In this document: one piece after another, positions 58,220 to 64,000 of the stretch
Numbering within the stretch: the first letter of the stretch is position 1
Layout: every line of letters begins with the position of its first letter
Assembly (NCBI GenBank): GCA_030432565.1
Contig: JAUIGV010000023.1
Location: 18,660-82,659, forward strand
Reading direction: 5' to 3'
Source of the DNA: Verrucomicrobiia bacterium
Lineage (GTDB): Bacteria; Verrucomicrobiota; Verrucomicrobiia; Verrucomicrobiales; Akkermansiaceae
DNA: 64,000 bases
Notes under the pieces: model-generated
What the model was told of the DNA's origin: nothing
Database searches by the model: none
Seen by the model: the letters and a program-made list of their open reading frames with translations, nothing else
Translations under genes and position numbers: made by a program

Positions 58220-59098
58220 GTGAAGAAGCTCTGGGATCCTGTTGTTCAATCAGCTGAAGACCTTCAAAAAACCGCCGGTCGACTACTCGATGGCGGAATG
58301 AAGTTCTTCCGCTCCAAGCTCGGAACACTTCCTCTTTTGTCCTCCGGAACTGCCTTCGTAGGTGGCGTCCGTGACGAGACCCACTACTTCCTCGTGCCGA
58401 CTTTCCAGGAAGAAGGCAACTACGCCCTCTACCGCATCCGTTCGCTTCCAAACGGCGTGGGGCCGGAAAATGATCTCCCGAAAGCCCGCATTTTTCAGTT
58501 GCCGGCCAGCGGAACCGAAAACCACCTCATAAACCTGCTGACCCACGAACTTACGGACGAGCAGCTCAAGAGGATCGATCCCGATTCACCTCTTGCAGAC
58601 CGCCTCGAAACAATCGCTGATGAGATTGATTATCAGAGCAACCTCGTTTCCGGCGGACTGGTCATTATCGGCGGAGCGATCGCAATTGCCAATCCGCTGC
58701 TTGGAGTGGGCATCGCAGCGAACAGCTTGCTTCCCGGTTTGGGGGCAAAATTGACGACCCACGGAGTGAAACATGCCTCGGACTGGCTCAGGGAACGGCG
58801 CAAAAAAGCGGCGAAAACAAAAGCTCAAACCGCCGCGCGGAAGGAAGCCAACGCCGGAACGCCCGAGATCCGTCAACACCCTCTCCTCTCCATCCTTGAG
58901 AAAACGATTCACGACCGTAATGGAGACGTTGATCCCATGATGGAATCCCGGAATCTATGGGACGACCCCACGCAGTTGAACAATCTGAGGCTTGGAATTC
59001 AGGCTATCGGAGTTGTGCACGAAAACCGAAAGGCGCTCTCGCCCGCCCTCGACAACTGGATGAAACACCTCGAAGAAATCGACTTCGCCTTGAAGTAA
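58220..59098 (+). CDS. Hypothetical protein with central hydrophobic Gly-rich hairpin; GTG start
   Basis: 292-aa ORF; SGGLVIIGGAIAIANPLLGVGIAANSLLPGLG membrane-like segment. Confidence 0.6.
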   Translation: MKKLWDPVVQSAEDLQKTAGRLLDGGMKFFRSKLGTLPLLSSGTAFVGGVRDETHYFLVPTFQEEGNYALYRIRSLPNGVGPENDLPKARIFQLPASGTENHLINLLTHELTDEQLKRIDPDSPLADRLETIADEIDYQSNLVSGGLVIIGGAIAIANPLLGVGIAANSLLPGLGAKLTTHGVKHASDWLRERRKKAAKTKAQTAARKEANAGTPEIRQHPLLSILEKTIHDRNGDVDPMMESRNLWDDPTQLNNLRLGIQAIGVVHENRKALSPALDNWMKHLEEIDFALK

Positions 59099-59302
59099 TA
59101 CCAGATGTCGTTTGAAAGCCGGCAGCGTTTTCAGTTTGACCATTTTGAATCTGCCTGCGCTCCGCAGAGGTTGGCGATTCGGGCACTTTTCCCGGCGGGT
59201 TCATTGTCAGCAAGTCGAGATGGAAGCATCACAACCGACTTTTGTCTGGGCGCTGGAACACGATTCCTCCGGCCATTCGACCGGTTTCAATTGCTTATTG
59301 GT

Positions 59303-59339
59303 AAAAAAAATCCCGCGGGCCGGAGGCGACTCGCAGGAT
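59303..59339 (-). terminator. Rho-independent terminator of recA
   Basis: Minus strand ATCCTGCG...CGCGGGAT followed by T7-8. Confidence 0.75.
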
Positions 59340-59372
59340 CTTAAAAGTGAAACCGTGGAGTTTCGAGGATTG

Positions 59373-60449
59373 TTATTCAGCCATCGCAGCCTTCACTTTC
59401 TCTTCGATTTCGGCGTAAAGAGCTTCATCTTCCTTAAGAGCGGCCTTTGTCGCATCGCGCCCCTGCCCCAGCTGTGAACCATCATAGCTGAACCAACTTC
59501 CGCGCTTCTGGATGATGTCGAATTCCTGGGCCAGATCGATCAATGATCCAACCGAGGAAATCCCTTCGTTATACATGATGTCAAATTCCGCATCGGTAAA
59601 TGGAGGAGCGACCTTATTCTTCACAATCTTAATCTTGGTCCGGCTCCCCATGACCGTGCCGTCCGTTGCCTTGATTTGGCCGATTCGGCGAATATCGACG
59701 CGCACGGATGAGAAAAACTTCAGCGCCCGACCACCGGGAGTGGTCTCCGGACTACCGAACATCACCCCGATCTTCTCTCGGATCTGGTTGGTGAAAATAC
59801 ACGTGGTCCGAGCCTTCGAGATAAAGCTGGTCAGCTTCCGCATCGCCGCGCTCATGAGCCGCGCCTGTGTGCCCACGGTGGAATCCCCAATCTCGCCGGA
59901 AAGTTCCTGTTTGGTGACCAAGGCCGCCACCGAGTCCAATACCACCACGTCAATGGCATTGGACCGGACCAAAGTCTCTACAATCTGGAGTGCTTCCTCA
60001 CCCGAAGAAGGTTGGGAGACCAAAAGGTCATCCACATTCACCCCAAGCTTGCGGGCATACTTTGGGTCGAGGGCGTGCTCAACATCGATGAAGGCAGCCA
60101 GACCGCCGGCCTTCTGGGCCTGCGCGATCGCAGTTAGGGTCAAAGTTGTTTTACCGGATGATTCCGGTCCGAAAACCTCAACAATCCGGCCCCGCGGAAA
60201 ACCGCCCACTCCGAGAGCGCGGTCGATGACGAGGTTCCCCGTGGGAATGGCCTCCACGTCCATCCGGCGATCGTCGCCCAAACGCATGATGGCAGCCTCG
60301 CCAAAATCCTTCTGGATCTGGGTGATTGCAAGATCCAGGTTTTTCTTGCGAGCGGCAGCTAGCTTATCATCTCCTTTGGCGGCCGCAGCGGCGGGAGCTT
60401 TCTCTTTCTTTTCAGACATGGCGGTATTTTTAGTGGTAGTAGAACTCAT
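59373..60449 (-). CDS. recA: Recombinase A
   Basis: [59 protein letters not shown]; start may be ATG 60449 or 60419. Confidence 0.98.
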   Translation of the reverse strand: MSSTTTKNTAMSEKKEKAPAAAAAKGDDKLAAARKKNLDLAITQIQKDFGEAAIMRLGDDRRMDVEAIPTGNLVIDRALGVGGFPRGRIVEVFGPESSGKTTLTLTAIAQAQKAGGLAAFIDVEHALDPKYARKLGVNVDDLLVSQPSSGEEALQIVETLVRSNAIDVVVLDSVAALVTKQELSGEIGDSTVGTQARLMSAAMRKLTSFISKARTTCIFTNQIREKIGVMFGSPETTPGGRALKFFSSVRVDIRRIGQIKATDGTVMGSRTKIKIVKNKVAPPFTDAEFDIMYNEGISSVGSLIDLAQEFDIIQKRGSWFSYDGSQLGQGRDATKAALKEDEALYAEIEEKVKAAMAE

Positions 60450-60626
60450 GACAACGTTAGGTGTAAATTAAGTTGATGGAAGTATTCACTCGAACAGTGT
60501 TCATGAAAGCAAAATCTTTCGAGAATCGAAAATAATTGATCTCCCAAACCAGGCTCATTATTCCCACTCAAAGAGAATCGTTGCCCGCAGCTCCTATTCC
60601 TTGTTCATTCAAGGCAAGGAAAGTCG

Positions 60627-61292
60627 ATGTCACAACACCACCATTACACTTGGCCCAGGCTCCCCGATGTTCGACACCGGGTCGCTTGCGAATATTGTGA
60701 CACACTTCACGAAGTCGATCTGATTGAAGAGGGAAGAGAGGCACACTGCCTTGAGTGCGGGTTCGTGCTTTATCGAAACCGTCCCAGCAGTCTTCAGAAA
60801 GCGGTGGCTTTTGGAACAACCGCACTCTCGCTCTTCGTTCTGGTGATGTGGTTCCCTTTCATCTCAATGAATGCCCAGGGAAATCTCAGCGAGGTATCGA
60901 TCCCGGGAGCGGTTGCGGCCCTATGGCGTGAAGGCGGACAATTGATCGCAATCAGCGTGGCGCTTTTCGTCATCGTTTTTCCCGCTGCGCTCATTGCCAG
61001 CCTCCTCTACCTTTGCCTGCCCCTCCTCTTCGGCCGCTCCTTTCCAGGGAGTCGCAGGGTGATGCGTTGGTTCTTGGGAGTTCAATCCTGGGTCATGGTG
61101 GAGGTGTTTTTCCTCGGTGCAATCGTAAGCCTTTTGAAGCTCATTAAGCTCGCTGATGTTCAACTTGGCATCGGCTTTTGGTCTTCCGCCGGACTGATGA
61201 TCTGCCTTGCCGGTGCTGTCGGAGGCATTGACCGGACCGAGCTTTGGGACCGTATTGAGACTTCGGAATTTAACGGAAAGGAGAAGTCATGA
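60627..61292 (+). CDS. pqiA: PqiA-like membrane protein (first half-size copy)
   Basis: N-terminal CEYCDT...CLECGF zinc-ribbon-like pair and 4 TM; upstream of PqiA2/PqiB. Confidence 0.85.
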   Translation: MSQHHHYTWPRLPDVRHRVACEYCDTLHEVDLIEEGREAHCLECGFVLYRNRPSSLQKAVAFGTTALSLFVLVMWFPFISMNAQGNLSEVSIPGAVAALWREGGQLIAISVALFVIVFPAALIASLLYLCLPLLFGRSFPGSRRVMRWFLGVQSWVMVEVFFLGAIVSLLKLIKLADVQLGIGFWSSAGLMICLAGAVGGIDRTELWDRIETSEFNGKEKS

Positions 61293-61918
61293 CCCGATCG
61301 GCTCTCGAACTCGATCTCGCGGCCTGTCATTCGTGCCACAAGGTCTCGGATATCAAAAATCCCGAATGCCCCCGCTGCGGAGCCCACCTCCATGCGCGAA
61401 AGCCCGCTAGCATTTCACGCTGCCTCGCCTTTGGTCTCACCGGAATCCTCGCATACATTCCCGCCAACCTCCTCCCCATCATGGTCGTCACCCAACTTGG
61501 CACCCGCGAAAAAAGCACGATCCTCGGAGGAGTCGCCACCTTTTGGGAAATGAAAGCCTACCCTGTGGCCATTACCATTTTTATCGCCAGCGTGATGATT
61601 CCCGGTCTCAAGTTCGTGGCTCTGGCCGTCCTTTGTGCTGCCGCAAAAGGAAAAATCAACCTGCCCCCCCAAAGTTCCAACAAGATCTACTACCTCACCG
61701 AACTGGTGGGACGATGGTCCATGGTTGACGTCTTCGTGGTCGCCATTCTTGTCGGCTTGATTCAGTTGGGGAATCTCATGTCCATTGAACCCGGCACGGC
61801 AGCCATCGCCTTCGGGCTGATGGTCATCCTTACCATGCTATCAGCTCACGCTTTCGATCCCAGATTAATCTGGGACCGGATCCGAAAAGAAAGCCCAACA
61901 AACCCCTCAAGCAAATGA
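61289..61918 (+). CDS. pqiA: PqiA-like membrane protein (second half-size copy)
   Basis: CHSCHKVSDIKNPECPRCGAHLHARKPASISRCLAFGLTGILAYIPANLLPIM; ATGA overlap with the upstream copy. Confidence 0.9.
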   Translation: MTRSALELDLAACHSCHKVSDIKNPECPRCGAHLHARKPASISRCLAFGLTGILAYIPANLLPIMVVTQLGTREKSTILGGVATFWEMKAYPVAITIFIASVMIPGLKFVALAVLCAAAKGKINLPPQSSNKIYYLTELVGRWSMVDVFVVAILVGLIQLGNLMSIEPGTAAIAFGLMVILTMLSAHAFDPRLIWDRIRKESPTNPSSK

Positions 61919-63624
61919 GTAAAACCCTGGAAGAACCAGAAGAAGGATTGCATCCGGACGTCCGACCCGGAGCGCGTTTTAATAAGGTCTGGATCATCCC
62001 CATTATTGCTCTGCTTCTTGGGATTTGGCTGGTGAAACACCACATCGATAACCAGGGGGAAGTCATCATTATTCGTTTCGAGAACGCCGACGGCATCAAG
62101 GAGGGTAAGACCGAGGTCAAATGCCGCAACGTCAATATTGGCATGGTAGAAACCATCATGCTCGCTGATGACCTCGCCGTTGATGTCGAGGTTCGGGTAA
62201 AGCCGCAACACCTTCACCTCATTCGAAAAGACTCCCGGTTTTGGGTCGAAAAGCCTCGCGTTCAGGGGGCTTCCATCTCGGGTCTCGGCACTCTGGTCAG
62301 TGGCGCATTTCTCCAACTCGACCCTGGGATCGGTGAAGAAGGAGCGCGGGAATTCCAGGGCCTCGAAAGCCCCCCGCTCACCCCCCGAACGGTGCAAGGT
62401 CTCCGCCTCACCCTGACCGCCGAACGCCCCGGGTCCATCGATATCGGAAGCGGAATCTATTACAATGACACCTTGATTGGACGTGTTGAAAGCAGGTCCT
62501 TCAATATGGACACCCGCACTGTCAATTTTGGAATCTTTGTGGAAGACAAATACCGGGAACTTATTACCGACAATTCCCTCTTCTGGCAGGTGTCGGGCAT
62601 CAGCCTCGAAGTCGGCCCCGAGGGCTTCGCGCTCGATCTCCCGTCTTTCGATACTCTGGTTGCGGGTCGCATCTCGGTCGGTGTTCCTGAGGGAATCCCC
62701 CCCGGCGAAACCATGCCTGATGAAATGGTTCTCGCGCTCTTCAAAAGTAAGGAAGAAGCTCAAAACACCACCTTCCAGGGCGGAGTGGAATTCCTCCTCA
62801 TGCTCGACAGATCACTGCGTGGATTGTCGGTCGGATCTCCGGTCGAATTCCGCGGACTCCAGGTTGGACGTGTCGGTAAGATTGCCTACAACTTGATCGA
62901 AGCCGGGGAGGTTGACATTAAGAAAATGCCCGTTCTCATCCAACTCGACAGCCGCCTGATGGCGACCCACTTCCCCGCCAACATTTTGGATGAAGGCCCG
63001 GATGGTTTTGAGAAAGCCCTTCAGGCGGGACTGCGTGCTTCCCTCAAATCAAGTAACCTCCTCACCGGGCAGCTCTTTGTCGACCTCGATTTTGGGGAGG
63101 CTAATTCCGACCCCATTGAGAAGCACTACGACCTGATTGTTCTCCCCACCGAAAACACCGGACTCGAAAGCATTCAGGATCAAATCACCTCCTTATTGGA
63201 TAAATTCAACCAGCTCGAAATTGAGACCCTCATCACAAAAGTCGGTGAGACTTCCGATGAAGCAACGAGGGTTCTCGAAAACGTGAACCACGCCATGGTC
63301 TCCAGCAAAGGAGTGGTCGCGGATGCGCAAGCCACCCTCCAGGAAATTTCAAGTGCGGTAAAATCATTGAACGCGATCCTGATTTCCGAAGACACCAAAT
63401 CCCTCTCGACCGACCTGCGCGAAACCCTGGTCCGGATCAACAAGTCGCTGGAACCTCTCTCCAATGATGGTGCTGTTTACGGAGATCTTCGGAGAACGAT
63501 GGATGAACTTCGCGCAGCCATCCGCTCGATTGATCGCATGACCACGGAAATCGGCGACAAGCCAAACTCCCTCCTTTTCGGCAAAGATGCCAACACCAAG
63601 AAAATTCCGCGTGCACGACGTTAA
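61915..63624 (+). CDS. pqiB: PqiB-like MCE/MlaD protein
   Basis: FNKVWIIPIIALLLGIWLVKHHIDNQGEVIIIRFENADGIKEGKTEVKCRNVNIGMVETI; repeated MlaD domains. Confidence 0.93.
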   Translation: MSKTLEEPEEGLHPDVRPGARFNKVWIIPIIALLLGIWLVKHHIDNQGEVIIIRFENADGIKEGKTEVKCRNVNIGMVETIMLADDLAVDVEVRVKPQHLHLIRKDSRFWVEKPRVQGASISGLGTLVSGAFLQLDPGIGEEGAREFQGLESPPLTPRTVQGLRLTLTAERPGSIDIGSGIYYNDTLIGRVESRSFNMDTRTVNFGIFVEDKYRELITDNSLFWQVSGISLEVGPEGFALDLPSFDTLVAGRISVGVPEGIPPGETMPDEMVLALFKSKEEAQNTTFQGGVEFLLMLDRSLRGLSVGSPVEFRGLQVGRVGKIAYNLIEAGEVDIKKMPVLIQLDSRLMATHFPANILDEGPDGFEKALQAGLRASLKSSNLLTGQLFVDLDFGEANSDPIEKHYDLIVLPTENTGLESIQDQITSLLDKFNQLEIETLITKVGETSDEATRVLENVNHAMVSSKGVVADAQATLQEISSAVKSLNAILISEDTKSLSTDLRETLVRINKSLEPLSNDGAVYGDLRRTMDELRAAIRSIDRMTTEIGDKPNSLLFGKDANTKKIPRARR

Positions 63625-63630
63625 CCCACC

Positions 63631-64000
63631 ATGATTCTTCGCTCCTTACTTCTGATCTCCATGCTCGCACTTTCGAGCTGCTCCTCCCAGCGGAGCTACT
63701 ATGTTCTCTCCCCGGCAGGTCCGGCACCGTCTGGCGGTGGCATCGGAATTGGGATCGGCCCCGTGACCATGGCCGACTACCTCGTCGAGCGCCCCTATCT
63801 GGTTTTTCAATCCAGCCCCAACAAAATGGAGCTCTCCGACGACCACGTCTGGGGAGGTGACCTTGAGAATGACTTTACCCGCGTTCTCGCGAGCAATATT
63901 GGCCGGCGAAAAAACACGGGCAACACCAGGACCTACCCCTGGGGGCGTGAAAATGAACTCAAATATCAAATCACCGTCGACGTCCGCCAGTTCCACGGGA
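63631..64000 (+). CDS. pqiC: PqiC-like lipoprotein, 3' end truncated by the window
   Basis: Manual translation MILRSLLLISMLALSSCSSQRSYYVLSPAGPAPSGGGIGIGIGPVTMADYLVERPYLVFQSSPNKMELSDDHVWGGDLENDFTRVLASNIG; ABC-type transport auxiliary/PqiC pattern. Absent from the ORF track. Confidence 0.88.
   Translation, partial: MILRSLLLISMLALSSCSSQRSYYVLSPAGPAPSGGGIGIGIGPVTMADYLVERPYLVFQSSPNKMELSDDHVWGGDLENDFTRVLASNIGRRKNTGNTRTYPWGRENELKYQITVDVRQFHG

Noticed and set aside
1-64000. CRISPR arrays, IS elements, prophage or integrase genes
   Set aside because: None seen by eye: no regularly spaced direct repeats, transposase-like ORFs or phage structural genes.

Overview
This looks like a 64-kb chromosomal window from a Verrucomicrobia-like (PVC) bacterium. 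That assignment rests on gene content and style, not on a search. It is densely coded, with about 52 protein genes and one tRNA-Gln(UUG). I saw no mobile elements, rRNA or CRISPR arrays.

Main blocks, left to right:
(1) A probable beta-1,3-glucan (laminarin) utilisation locus at 1-9452: an edge-truncated GH81, a LacI regulator, a GPH/MFS symporter, a 1.1-kaa clan GH-Q-like putative phosphorylase and a secreted CBM protein. Both divergent promoter regions carry matching TGCA-N6-TGCA candidate operators.
(2) A standalone OvoA-type 4-mercaptohistidine N-methyltransferase.
(3) ychF, a three-FAS1-domain fasciclin protein, and a tandem HtrA-like protease plus predicted pseudoprotease.
(4) A fatty-acid desaturase with a predicted structured leader, a cytochrome c/PA14 protein with a beta-propeller partner, and an S10 carboxypeptidase.
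(5) prfA-prmC-murA, with a striking cluster of DnaA-box-like 9-mers inside prmC.
(6) A CotH/lamin-tail secreted protein, priA, and creBC-like genes with an unrelated membrane protein in the creD position.
(7) A permease plus His-rich TIGR03943-type pair, MoxR and AsmA-like genes.
(8) A secreted FAD oxidoreductase next to a doubly flavinylatable NosR-like membrane protein.
(9) rluD, lspA, truB, nrnA-like, recA, and a pqiA-pqiA'-pqiB-pqiC operon that runs off the right edge.

The two most unusual non-coding signals are the DnaA-box cluster in prmC and the shared operator in the glucan locus. All family calls come from reading the translations; no database search was run.
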